This document shows, piece by piece, positions 37,033-48,690 of a DNA stretch of 64,000 nt. The stretch spans positions 1,240,001 to 1,304,000 of the forward strand of contig RCSZ01000002.1 in assembly GCA_014898425.1 (NCBI GenBank). The letters run 5' to 3'. Made by a program: the position numbers and the translations under genes. A model generated the notes under the pieces. It was not told the DNA's origin. It saw only the letters and a program-made list of their open reading frames with translations, and ran no database searches. The DNA comes from Botryotinia globosa (taxonomy: Eukaryota; Ascomycota; Leotiomycetes; Helotiales; Sclerotiniaceae). The stretch's first letter is position 1; each line of letters opens with the position of its first letter.

Positions 37033-37199
37033 GTAGCTATCTGACAAGCAAACAATACCAACGCGCCGATTCCCAATTACCCCTCATCTTCCACTTATAA
37101 GATCTGCTTTGCCCCTCTGCCAAATTATCTGAAATCATTTACTTTCCTCTCAAACCTGTTTTTTTTGAAATCCATCATATCCCAAACTTGCCTTCAAAG

Positions 37200-40085
37200 A
37201 TGTCTTCTCCGCCTCCTGACCAGACCGCTTTAATGCAGGAGATCTTGAATTCCATCAAAAATCTACAACTCAACCAGGTCCAGCTGTCATCTAACGTCGA
37301 CGCTATTGCCGGTCGTGTCAATGTCTTAGCTGGAATGAAGGAAGTCCGGGATGTTGCTTCTACCGATTCAGCAACTCTTTCCAAACCTTCTGAGCCTGTT
37401 GCAAGCAATGATGACAGTGCCTCCAAGGATGAGAACGAAGCGGAGGTGCCCAAGTCTCCAACAATCTCGGCGGCGAAGCCCGATGAAGCACCCATTCCTT
37501 CTTATACCCAAAAAGCAAGCACTGGTACTTCTCGAATCATTCTCACGTGAGTCCCTTAGAATGCATGTAAGGAATAGAAACATTTAAACTGAATTATGAT
37601 ATAAGTACATACCCTGGACAATCCGGTATCAATCCACTTCCTATGGAATGGGGTCATAGCGACCCGCAAATCAGAGGACCGGTAGTTGTTTCTAGAGCCA
37701 CAGAAACCGCCCGAAGACGTAACGGTAAGTTTGTTCACCAGTTCACAGATTGTTCGTATACTAATAAACGTTTGTCTTAGCAATTGGAGGTATGTTTTGG
37801 TTGTCTGCTAATAACTCGTCATGTAATCTGATGTTAGACGTTCATAGCTCACGGTGGATCATATTCGATATACTATGCTTTGGCCGTTGCTAGCAAGGAA
37901 ATCAAGGCAGACCATAAGTAGGCTTCAAGCAATCTGGATTTCATATGTAAACAAATTAACACATTCCAGGCCAGATTTCACAAACACAGAACCTGCCGCC
38001 AACATTGGACCCTTCCCTCAATGGGCCGACAAGAAAAAGATAGTATCGATGGATCCTCTGGGCCATCTCGCTCCATGGCTTTTCAAGGACACAATTGAAA
38101 AGGAGAATGGTAAGCAGCTCCTAAATGAGGGCATAAAGTAGCTTTGTGCTGACAATACTCAGTTGATATTAGACCTACTATTGGTATGTACTTTGGCAGC
38201 CTTCCGGAAGGTCGACGTCGCATTAGACAGCAGAACTAATTATATTGATAGCAATCACCCGAGCCCATATGAAGGTAATTTTCAACGTTAAACAGCAAGG
38301 TAGTGATACAAAATCTAATGAAAGTTATAGCTACCAGAATTAGAAGCTAGCGTGCGTGAAGGTCGGCTCAAGCCGGATGGCAAGATTTGCTTGAATGAGG
38401 CTGGTGAACTTGCAGTCACAAAATTTGCCGTGGAACCAGTATGTTAATCACCCGCTTGAAAGAGATGCGTCTAATAATATCATAGGTTTGGTATTTACCT
38501 GGCGTGGCTGAGCGATTTGGCATTTGTTCGTACTTCTATCACAATTTCGGGAGTCGTTCTGCTTACCCATAGTCTAGCCGAAGGGGTTCTGAGGAGAGCA
38601 TTGTTCGAGCACACTGGTGGATCATACCCCGAATTGATTACCAGAGGAGATATCAAGCTCTTCATGCCACCAATTGGTATGGAATAGCAATCTTGATCTA
38701 GCGTGGAATTATCTAATTATCTATAGGTGGTTTGACCGTCTACTGCTTTGGAGACCCCGCGAAGATGTCAGATGAGAATAGTCGCCTAGCTTTACGAATT
38801 CATGACGAGGTAAAAATAAAATGCCGCAATTTTGAGGTATTACGATTAGGAGATCTTTCATGCTGATTTCTTGTGATAGTGTAACGGAAGTGACGTGTTC
38901 GGATCTGATATTTGTACATGCCGTCCTTACCTGATCTATGGTATCGAGGAGGCTGTTAAGGAGGCGCAAAAGGGTGGTAGTGGGGGTAAGTACAATTGGT
39001 TCCATTTCACAACTCTGATATTCAACTCTGTTTGCATATTCCGTAATTTATGTTCATTGATACATGAGCAACTATTTGGATCCCCAACTACGTTCGCTTC
39101 TTCATTCAATTTTTGTTCCTCGCTTCCTTTCAAATGTTTATAGGCAATTACTGACTCTTGTGTTTCTAGTCGGTGAGTTGTGTATTTGACAGTGCTTCAA
39201 CACCATGACTAATTTCTTCCCGAGTGATTTACTTCAGAAAAGAAGGTAGAGCTCTTGGAGAGGTTACAAAGGTATTTGATTATTTCCGCGGCTGATAGGT
39301 TGTCTGCACTGCATTTATCCTTCTGTTGTGGAGCTCATCGAGGCTTATCGATTTGTTCCAATGCCCACTTCACCACACCATCTCCCCACTCCCTAATCAT
39401 TTTCCGATGACATCCGCATTTTATCCCCTCAGATCTTCATGATTTATCACTTCTCTGGATCTTTAAGACAGCCATCTAACTCGGTCATGTAGTACCTCGT
39501 TTATAACGCTAGAAAGCGTGGACTTGATCGAGCTTCGGAATATTTCAAACGCACGGAAAATATTGCCGGTGTAAAGGATATGCGTTTCCAGGCATTGATG
39601 CCCGACATTCTTCATTGGTTGGGAATAAAGAAAATTGACAGAATGCTAAGTATGAGCAAGTAAGTTGCTTGAATCCACCGCACAAGACGCAGGAGTAACC
39701 GTATTTACAGCATGAAACACGATGCCATAGTCGGTCAAGGGTAAGAATCAAGCACGCGACGTTGGTTTCCATTACTAAACAAACGTCTAGAATCCCCATC
39801 CATGAGAGAGTTGAGCTTCCTGAATCATGGATCCCAGCGGATTCGAGGGTCGAGATTGATGCAAAGATTACAGCAGGTCAGTCCTGCACGCATTATTTAC
39901 CGTCCATGACTTGTAATAGGGCTGAACAATTGCTACTAGGATACTTTACTACTGGTCACAGAATGACCGAGGAGGAACTTGCTGCTGTCAAGGGACGTAG
40001 TTGGGATGAGTATGTACCCCTTCAAGAAACTTTGCAGTAGTGAGACTTTATGAAACTGACCCAGAAATACAGTATTGATCATTGA
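37200..40085 (+). CDS. URC1: Urc1-type GTP cyclohydrolase II-like protein (uracil catabolism)
   Basis: Nineteen-exon model, 526 residues: 37200-37546, 37606-37724, 37781-37789, 37848-37917, 37970-38109, 38163-38183, 38252-38274, 38331-38438, 38486-38525, 38578-38676, 38727-38809, 38880-38985, 39170-39172, 39225-39271, 39493-39659, 39711-39740, 39791-39876, 39940-40009, 40073-40085. The N-terminal 110 residues are disordered. Then come TYPGQSGINPLPMEWGHSDP, RRRNAIGAHGGSYSIYYALA and the GTP-cyclohydrolase-II zinc block HDECNGSDVFGSDICTCRPY with its three Cys, followed by VVIYFRKEGRALGEVTK. The C-terminus is VKGRSWDDIDH. In Lachancea kluyveri URC1 is required for uracil use as nitrogen source; the exact reaction is unsettled. 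Two microexons (9 and 3 nt) are required by frame and conservation; see findings. Confidence 0.88.
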
Positions 40086-41088
40086 TCACGCGCGGAGAGA
40101 AACAGACATGACTCGGGCGCACAATATGTACCTGCATGCAGTATGAATGCCTAACGTACCAAACGTAGTCTAGTACATAGAACAACGATTTTATTTACCT
40201 TAGCAATGTTTTAACTTTTGGCTCGTCAGATCTCGGTTGAGCATGGTGACTTGTTTGACAAAAACATACGACATTACGACATTACCGTATTCTAACCACA
40301 GAAAGTAGGTACAGTAGTGGCTTCACAAGTATCGTATGCAGTCAAACCACCCAATATATAGATATCAATTCTCCCAAGTTCCAAGATTGTTAAGAATTGG
40401 GGGGGGGGGGGAACGCCAGATTATCGTAAAGTTTGAGTCGTATCCAGGCATTTATTGGGGGGCAACCAGTAAGGCGGGCCCGAGTGAGGGGTCAACATTG
40501 AGAGTGTATTTTGGATGGTAAGCTTGCCCACCTTTTTCCATGCACGTTTGATGCATGTGTACAACACCATAACCATTAACAACCCACCACATCATTATTG
40601 TTGGCGTGGACGCAACGATTGCGGCAATTAGCTCACCGTCTGACATGTGGCCAGACCGACCCTTTTCTTTTTTATCGGCTTTCTGGTAAGGATGTCCTAA
40701 ACCGGCCTGAGTTGTTTATCTACGTAGTGTTTTGCATTTGCTTGACAGGCCTGCCATGCTTTGTGTGTGTGTTATTTAATATAGACAAGTGCATCGCCCG
40801 ACTTGCTTTACTCCTCTTTCTTTCCTTCTAGAAAACCTTCCCCGGAATTAATACACTCTTGATCACTCACTTCTCTACGAAGAAATTAATATCGTCAAAA
40901 GCTTCAAATCTATCATCAATTTCACCCAATCTCACCCAATCTCATCAATCGGCCTGCTCCGGATTATCATTCGACCCAAGTGGAGAAAACGTAAGGTTGT
41001 ATATTATCACAGGACGATCATTCCTTCGCCTCAACCGTACATCAAACGGGACTCAACCAATCACAATTCCCCTCTGTAGAAATTCACC
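40086..41088. other. Intergenic region with a 13-G tract
   Basis: About 1 kb. A G homopolymer lies at 40399-40411. No gene recognised; the last 200 bases are the presumed leader of the next ORF. Confidence 0.45.
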
Positions 41089-41436
41089 ATGTCCACCAAA
41101 ACTCAATCTCGCGGATCCTCGCCCAGCATGTCTGCTCGACCCAAACTCATGAGAGCACATGCCACAGCGCCTTCCCTCGTCACCGGCAATGCCTCGCGTA
41201 AGGATCTCGCTACGCTCCATGCTTCGACCAAAGCGGCGTCGATTCTCACGAGGGTGGCTAGCTACTCGGCTCAGCAGGATCATATGAATGGCGGCGGCTC
41301 CAGGAGAGATAGCGGCAGTGCGTATTCGACGCCTGGGAATCGCAGTCCTCGGAGTCCAGAGAGCGGGAGCGGATTGGCCAGGAGCTGTAAGCAGGAATTG
41401 GGGATGAAGGGGTGTTCGGGTGGTTTTCAGTGTTAG
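41089..41436 (+). CDS. Small Ser/Gly/Arg-rich hypothetical protein
   Basis: A 115-residue ORF with good start context (TTCACCATGTCC). Composition is Ser/Ala/Arg/Gly-rich and probably disordered; SRRDSGSAYSTPGNRSPRSP looks phosphorylatable. No domain recognised. A donor-like GTAAGC at 41387 and an acceptor-like TTTTCAG at 41424-41430 suggest the 3' end might be spliced into a different tail, so the stop is uncertain. Long flanking gaps on both sides favour a real single gene here, but codon evidence alone is modest. Confidence 0.45.
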   Translation: MSTKTQSRGSSPSMSARPKLMRAHATAPSLVTGNASRKDLATLHASTKAASILTRVASYSAQQDHMNGGGSRRDSGSAYSTPGNRSPRSPESGSGLARSCKQELGMKGCSGGFQC

Positions 41437-42957
41437 TATTTTCTATTTCTCTCTCCTTTTTTTGCCTTCTTTCTCTCTGCACTTCCTTTTCTGGGATGCG
41501 AGCTTGAGGTTTCCTAAGAAGACAAATGGCTGATTAAAGTGATAGCAGCGGGCTACTTTAGCTTTCCCTCGTTTGAAGATTTTCAAGGATACCAAGAACC
41601 AAATGAGAGGATGGAACGAAAGAGCGTCTCATGAGCCGCTATTCACAAATCGCTTGTTTGGAGAGTCGGGATGGAGAAAAGAGATGGAGAAAAAAATAAA
41701 GTACATAAGTGGGACGAGACGATCGTTCATCATCATCATCATAGTAATAAGTTCTTGGGCTGGTTCTTGAGACGGACAGGTTTCGATATTCGGATATTCT
41801 TTGATACCTTTTTCCGTGCAGCACACGGATGGAATGGACACATACATGGACGGACGGACGGGACCAGTGTTCAGGGCGTCCGGAACACGGGACTGGTGGT
41901 AATTCTTTAGTAAAAAGTACAGGGTGGGTCGATTCTGCTCTATTCGATCATGAATCTGAGGATCTCTCTCGGTGAATCCGGGGGTGGGTGAGCCTCTGAG
42001 TTCTCATCTCGGATTTCTGACGAATGAGGGGTTGCTGTCGATCGGAATGGAATGAATGGGATGTTATCCCCCTGGGGTAAACAGTGCTCCGTATATATGG
42101 GTTAATATTTGATTCGGTGTACTTTGGGAATCTGGATTTATGGCTGGTATTCCTTCCTCACACTATATACCCTTTCATATATACATTGGTCTTGGGCGTT
42201 GGTATTTATTCCCCAAAAAATACCTGGTAGTTATTCAACAATCTAATCGAATTCTTTAAAAAGACTATTTCGTGCGTGTTTTCTTTTGTTATGAATGGAT
42301 TGACTGATTGATTGATTGTTGTGCGATGGACAACAGAGGTCCGAATGGTGAAGAGAATGTAAATGATTGAGAGAAAACTTGCATTGATTTTTTTAACCTG
42401 ATACGCAATGAACCTATCACAGCATTCCAAAGTCGAGCTCTTGTGTCTCATCACACTAAATTAGAAACAAAATAAAGATATTCATTCATATGGCCATAGA
42501 GGTGTGCTCAACGTAAGTTTAACCCAGTTTTGTATCTTTCAGTTCATCCATCATATGCAATACTCATGGCTCCTCCATGATATTCGGATCAGTGCCGCTT
42601 GGCGAATATTGCTCATTGAACAAATCAATGAAATTTTTCTAATTCCAATTCACTTTCGAGACAGACCCCATACGATTAATCCAATTGGTTCTTCAGAATG
42701 ATGATTGGAGCCAGCAGGTGTTTCATTTCCAATAGAATAAATTTATTGGGCTATATCCTATGCCTAGGTAATATACAACTTTTTTGATCCGATTTTCCAA
42801 TTCTCATGTGAACCTTTTTTGCGTCCCCCGCCCTGCCTATGTTGAAGGGATTGTTTAGATGCAACCCCAAGACCAAGCGCCGCCACTCCTGTTGAATGCC
42901 CTTTTAATTCAAAACTCCAAATGCAAATCTGTACATCCAATTCTATTTATCCATTGC
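41437..42957. other. Intergenic stretch, no gene recognised
   Basis: About 1.5 kb. Contains a short ATC repeat near 41729-41741 and otherwise unremarkable sequence. No family resemblance in any frame. Confidence 0.5.
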
Positions 42958-44682
42958 TTAATAAAGCACACGGGTAAGAATACGTGCTGAATATGTTAGT
43001 TTTGTATAATTGTGTAAATGTGTAGAGGAACTTACAGCTCAAGCCTTCTAAGCTTTCAACAATATCCTTGAGATCGCTAGTTTGTACATTGCTGATATCA
43101 GCCATGAGGTAGGCAACCTGAAAGGTATTAGCACATGATTGCAACAGTTTGAACACCAAAAGTTACTTACATCGCCTTTGTTATCAGTAATTTGCTTGTC
43201 TACATTGTGGTCGCCGAGAATTTCGTTAACTTTTCTCAAAACACCAGGAATGTTGTGATGGATGTAGATGACCTGTTGAAATCAGTAAATCGATCGTATA
43301 ACTACAGGAAATGGACTTACTCTAGCATGGTTGGACTCGTCCAGTGTAAGCGAACGAAGGTTGACCTCAGGCAAGTTTACAGCTCCGAGGGTAACACCCA
43401 AGTTCACGTATCTCACAAGAGCGTCACCAACTAAAAAATCATGTTAGCCGATGACATTTCCAATGCTGGAGAAGCACATACCTTCAACACCGATAGCACG
43501 TTGAGCCTCCTCGGTACTGCCACCAATGTGAGGGCTGAGAATGATGTTTTTAAGGTTACGGAGATCCTCCGCCCAAGTGTTCAACTCGTTTGTAAAGTAA
43601 GGTCCATTTCCACCTGGCTCACTTGGATATACATCCAAAGCTGCACCAGCAATCTTTCCACTTCTCGAGGCTTCAATGAGAGCTGGAATGTCAATCACAC
43701 TACCACGGGAGGCATTGATGAGATAGCTTCCCTCCTTCATTTGATCGAATTGTGCTTTTCCGATAAGATTCTTAGTCTCTGGAAGTTCTGGAACGTGGCA
43801 TGTGATGAAGTCCGCAGTGTTGAGCAATTCATTAAGAGTAGGAACCTGTCTGGCGGTACCCAAAGCCATGAGGTTGACAACATCGTAGTAGATCACTGAC
43901 ATGCCCATGGCTTCGGCAAGAACAGATAGTTGTGATCCAATGTGGCCATAACCAATTATACCTGAAATCGAGAATTAGCCCTATGCGAAAAGAAGGCATG
44001 AGTGCAATTACATACCAAGAGTCTTTCCACGAATTTCCCAGCATTTGTTGCTAACTTTGTTCCAAACTCCATTGTGTAATTCGTTTGATCGGTCGCCGAG
44101 CTGACGGGCAAGGACAATGATTTCCGCAATGACCAATTCTGCTACACTTCTAGAGTTGGCGAAGGGAGAATTGAAGACTGCGATTCCATGTGCGGCAGCG
44201 TAGTCAAGGTCGACTTGGTTTGTGCCAATACAGAAACATCCCACCACAATCAGGTTCTTGGCTTCACGAAGGACTTTCTCGCTGAGCTTGGTTTTCGATC
44301 TGATTCCAATAACGTGGACATCTCTGCACATTAGTTGTTAGCAAGGCTTGCTTCTTTGTTGGCTTCATTCATCATACCGAATCTTCTCGATCAATTCGGC
44401 CTCTGGTAAAGAACTCTTCAGTGATTCAACTTGGTATCCTTGTCCGGAAAGAATATCCTTTCCACTTTGGTTGACATTTTCCAAGAGCAAGATCTTAATG
44501 TTTTCTTTATCAAATGGCTTCAATTGCTTGGCCTGGGCTTGTGCATTTGCTCTCGACATCGAACCTCCATAGCTCGAGGGTGGAGAATGGAAACTCAATG
44601 TAGGGGAGCCGCTCAGGTTCATGCTATTGGAGACCATTCTTGAAAGGCCGCTTGCGCCAACGATATCTTGTGGTGTAGTCAT
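42958..44682 (-). CDS. SER33: D-3-phosphoglycerate dehydrogenase (serine biosynthesis)
   Basis: Exons 44682-44378, 44323-44016, 43961-43482, 43430-43321, 43272-43171, 43117-43036 and 42986-42958, 471 residues, the length of yeast Ser3/Ser33. Substrate-domain blocks include GCFCIGTNQVDLDYAAAHGI and FNSPFANSRSVAELVIAEII. The NAD-binding glycine motif is LGIIGYGHIGSQLSVLAEAM. The catalytic His lies in LSPHIGGSTEEAQRAIGVEG and the Arg in LINASRGSVID. The C-terminal ACT domain (ARVIYIHHNIPGVLRKVNEI to the end) is the serine-feedback regulatory module. The fungal N-terminal extension of about 50 residues is Ser-rich. It makes 3-phosphohydroxypyruvate, the first step to serine. Confidence 0.96.
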
Positions 44683-45631
44683 TTTGAAGCAATTAATTGA
44701 GAAGTCTGAATATGAATAAGAAAAAGTATAAAGAACGATGAGTGATGAATGAAGAATATACGGAGTAGGAAATGAATCTTCAAAAAGTCAAGGGATTAAT
44801 CAACAATTTAAGTTTTCTATGATCATGTATGGATGAGTCAAAACCTAGTAAAGTTGAGGGGCATGACAAGCACAAACTCGCAAAGTATTGCTCTCTCTGG
44901 TAGAATATCGCGTCATCGGCAAGGCTCGGCGAGGCTCCGGGAACAATGAACTTACATGAGAATTTTCATTACTGTATTTGCTTTCTCTCCCCAAAGTCAC
45001 GTGGTAATGAAGTAACAGATCAAGTCAAGTGATACCGATGCTGGTACCAGTTACCAACCATCTTTTCACATGGACGGGATAAATAGCAACTTGTAAGGGG
45101 ATGGAGAGGATAGGAAGTGCAGGGTGTGCAGTCGGGTGATGGCAAAAATCGATCATCCGCGAATGTTCTTTTCAATAGGGATTCGATGTTGAATCCAACT
45201 GGGAGAAGTTTGAATTGGGAGTTAGAACACCTACCTGCATATCTAATGAGCAGGCAGGTTGTAATTGATATTGATACTGGCACGTACTGGGAACTATGTA
45301 GGAGCATCTAAACTACTATTACGATGACTGTCATTATCCTATGTAATATCAAAGATTCAATTGCTTTTAATGCATGAGCCAGCGTATGAGCGATTGGTAT
45401 GTCGCCTTTTCTGTCTACGGAGGCATACGGAGAGACCCTTACTTACCACTGGGAGAAGAAGCCAAACATCAGAAATCGAGATAGAACACAACGCTCTTCG
45501 ACGTTCTCATAAATCCAAGTGAATTTGCCCCCTCCACCCTCATCTGAAATTGCTTTATTATTGTATCAAATTTGCAAAAGTTTTCCCATCTATTTTCAAT
45601 GATTGGACATACCGCAATTTCTTAGTACAAA
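44683..45631. other. Promoter region of the PGDH gene up to the inverted-repeat element
   Basis: About 950 bases upstream of the phosphoglycerate dehydrogenase start. ORFs at 45020-45307 (minus) and 45117-45311 (plus) overlap antisense and have no recognised family. Confidence 0.45.
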
Positions 45632-47068
45632 GTAACCGATATCCCTACATCTTGCACAACCCTGTATCTTGCACACTTTTATTTCTTCTAAAAATAATAT
45701 TTCAAAAATAATATATAATCAACCAATCATCATATTCTATTGAAAATTATAATACAAATATTATAATATTATTTCTTTTATATAAAAAAATAAAATTATA
45801 ATTATAATTATTAATGAAATAGAAATTCTGATATTGAGTTTATTAAGATAAGAATATTATATATTAATTTATTTAATAATAAAAATAATAAAAGTTTGTT
45901 TTTAGAATGTTTTTATATAAATTGAAAAATATTTTAATATAAAGAATCAAAAAAAGTTATATTTAATATTAAAAACTCGAAATTATATCAATATATAATA
46001 ATATTTCTAATAATTAATTTTATTTTTAATAAGAATCTTTAATAAATTAAATATTTATAATATTTTAAAAAGAAATTAATTATAATATATTATTTATATA
46101 TTAATATTAATATTGAAATAATAAAAAACTATATTTTATTATATATTTATATATTTATATATATAATTAATTATTAAAAAAATATCAATATTTAAATATT
46201 AGAATTATATAATTAATAATAAAGAATTTTTATTGAAATATATTTTGAAAAGAAATTTTGAAGATAATTTAAATTTTGAAATCAATAAATAATAATTAAT
46301 ATTATAAAATTAAAATTGAATTTAAATTTCAAAATTCTTAGAAATATTATATAATTTGAAGACTTTTTGATAAATAAAATTCTTTTAAAAAAGAAAATAT
46401 AATATTTCTAATTGAAAAAAAGATATATAATAGATTTCTTAATTAAAATATTAAAATAATTTATTTTATTTATTATTATTTTCTTATATATATTTTTTTT
46501 ATAATATAATTATTAAAATTTCTAAATAATATTTTATATTGATATTATTTATTATTATTATATTATATATTTTCTAATATATAAAAATATAACTTTATGA
46601 ATTAAATTTAAATATTTAATTTTTAAAAAAAAAATTATAAATAAATATATTATAATATTTTAAAAACAATTATTTTTAAATCATTTTTCTTTTTCTTAAA
46701 GTTATATAAAATTTAAAGTTTTATATAAAACTTGATTATTTATATTTTTTGAAATTTTAAATTTTCAATTAATAATAATAATAAAAAAGAATATAAAAAA
46801 CTCTTTTTTAATTATATAATTTATTTTAATATATGGTTTTTATTATATTATTAATATCTTAGAATAATGTTATTAAAAATCGATTAATATTTAATTCAAT
46901 ATTTCAAATCTTTTAAATTTTTAATATTTTTTTTTGAATAAATATAAAGTTTTATTAGTTTAATTTTAAAACTATTATAGTGATATTTGAATTTAAAATT
47001 GATTTTTGATTTAATAAGTCAAAATGTGCAAGATACAGGGATGTGCAAGATGTAGGGATATCGGTTAC
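45632..47068. mobile_element. Inverted-repeat DNA element with AT-only interior (RIP-like)
   Basis: Ends are near-perfect 44-bp terminal inverted repeats: 45632-45675 begins GTAACCGATATCCCTACATC and 47025-47068 is its reverse complement with one mismatch. Each repeat contains two ATCTTGCACA motifs. The 1.35-kb interior is almost pure A/T with no surviving ORF, as after repeat-induced point mutation. A GTAACC-containing inverted repeat and the 1.4-kb size suggest a Tc1/mariner-pogo (Fot-like) or MITE-type element, but no transposase remains. Flanks (ACAAA and GTTGA) show no clear target-site duplication. It separates the PGDH promoter from the eS1 promoter. Confidence 0.8.
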
Positions 47069-47239
47069 GTTGACCCTTCTTAGCGCTTGGACCATTTGAA
47101 CTATCAAAAATAACTCGCTTAATTTTCATTTGCGCACAGAAATCAAAATTGTTTGAAGACCTCTTCTTGATTTCACCAGACCACCAACGCCCACTCAACA
47201 ATTCAATCTCAGTCGGCGAAAAGGTAACTAATCGCAATC

Positions 47240-48328
47240 ATGGCTGTCGGAAAGTGAGTACAAACCTCGCTATTATCTCCTGTTTCCTTGATACCGTGCT
47301 ATTGCAAATCGATGAATCGCAATAAACACTGGTTCGATATGGCGGGTTCGCGACAATTGAAGGAGGACGAGGGGCAAAGCATCAAGAACTGGAATCTGAC
47401 AGCACGACAGGAATAAGCGTCTCTCTAAGGGCAAGAAGGGTTTGAAGAAGAAGACCTTGGATCCCTTCACCCGCAAAGATTGGTACCAAATCAAGGTATG
47501 TTGAATTTTGACACGAACCTCATCCGCCGAGACTGACGAGATTTATCACAGGCACCATCTTCATTCCAAATCAGAGAGTACGACAACCCCATTACTTATT
47601 TTTCGAATTACATCTAATAATTTCTACAGTGTCGGAAAGACCCTTGTTAACAGAACCACCGGTCTCAAGAACGCCAACGACTCGTTGAAGGGAAGAATCG
47701 TCGAGGTTTCTTTGGCCGATTTGCAAAAGGATGAGGACCACGCTTTCCGCAAGGTTAAGCTCCGTGTCGATGAGGTTCAAGGAAAGAACTGCTTGACCAA
47801 CTTCCACGGTCTCGACTTCACATCAGACAAGCTCAGATCTCTCGTCAGAAAGTGGCAATCCTTGATCGAGGCCAACATCACCGTCAAGACCACCGACGAC
47901 TACCTCCTCCGTCTCTTCGCCATTGCTTTCACCAAGCGCAGACCTAACCAAATCAAGAAGACCACATACGCTGCTTCTTCCCAAATCAGAGCCATCCGCA
48001 AGAAGATGACCGAGATTATCCAACGTGAGGCCAGCACTTGCACCCTCACTCAACTCACCGCCAAGCTCATCCCAGAGGTTATCGGTCGTGAGATTGAGAA
48101 GGCAACCCAAGGCATCTACCCATTACAAAACGTACGTTCAATTATTTAGAGAGGTTGGGATTCTATATGCTAATTTTACGCTAGGTTCACATCAGAAAAG
48201 TCAAGCTTTTGAAGGCACCCAAGTTCGACCTTGGTGCTCTTCTTAACCTCCACGGCGAGTCAAGCACAGATGAGCAGGGTCAAAAGGTTGAGAGGGAATT
48301 CAAGGAGAAGGTGTTGGAGGAAGTATAA
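47240..48328 (+). CDS. RPS1: 40S ribosomal protein eS1 (RPS1/S3a)
   Basis: Exons 47240-47253, 47411-47495, 47552-47577, 47630-48131 and 48185-48328, 256 residues. Conserved blocks: [80 protein letters not shown] and [20 protein letters not shown], with the acidic C-terminal tail. Codon use is strongly biased to C-ending codons, as expected of a highly expressed gene. Intron 1 directly after MAVGK is long (157 nt), a usual feature of ribosomal protein genes. The promoter is confined to the 171 bases after the AT-rich element. Confidence 0.97.
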
Positions 48329-48690
48329 ATTAAGGATGATGATGTTATGTGGTTTGGGTTTGATGGTGCATGATATGTAGTCAAGTCTGGGCTTTGGGCA
48401 ATATAGGCGTGACTTTGCATCACATATAGCCTCGGGCTATCATTCAATTCCAAAAATGTCAAAAAAATGCAAAAACACAGTGTCCATGAGGACGATCCAC
48501 GTGAATGCACTGGTGGCGTTGTTGATCTTGCATCAGCCTTGCTTTTAGCGAGTGACGTTGTGATTAACATGGCCCCAACATCTTTCCTTCCTTATATGCA
48601 TACCACTCCCTTTTCCACACCTAGACCATCAACCTCACATCCACATATTACAGCTTTTTGTTTCTCTAACGACTCCTCAATATTCTCACT
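48329..48690. other. Short intergenic region between eS1 and the Rab gene
   Basis: Tandem genes on the same strand; contains the eS1 3' UTR and the Rab promoter. Nothing else recognised. Confidence 0.5.

Larger units (their letters stand above)
35868..37199. other. Divergent promoter region between ELF1 and URC1, rich in short repeats
   Basis: About 1.3 kb. Holds three separate short tandem repeats (listed next) and no recognised gene. Confidence 0.5.

Noticed and set aside
47254..47410. Box C/D snoRNA in the long first intron of eS1 (the mammalian RPS3A gene hosts one)
   Set aside because: A D box (CTGA at about 47396) is present, but the best C box (TCGATGA) has mismatches and no terminal stem pairs.
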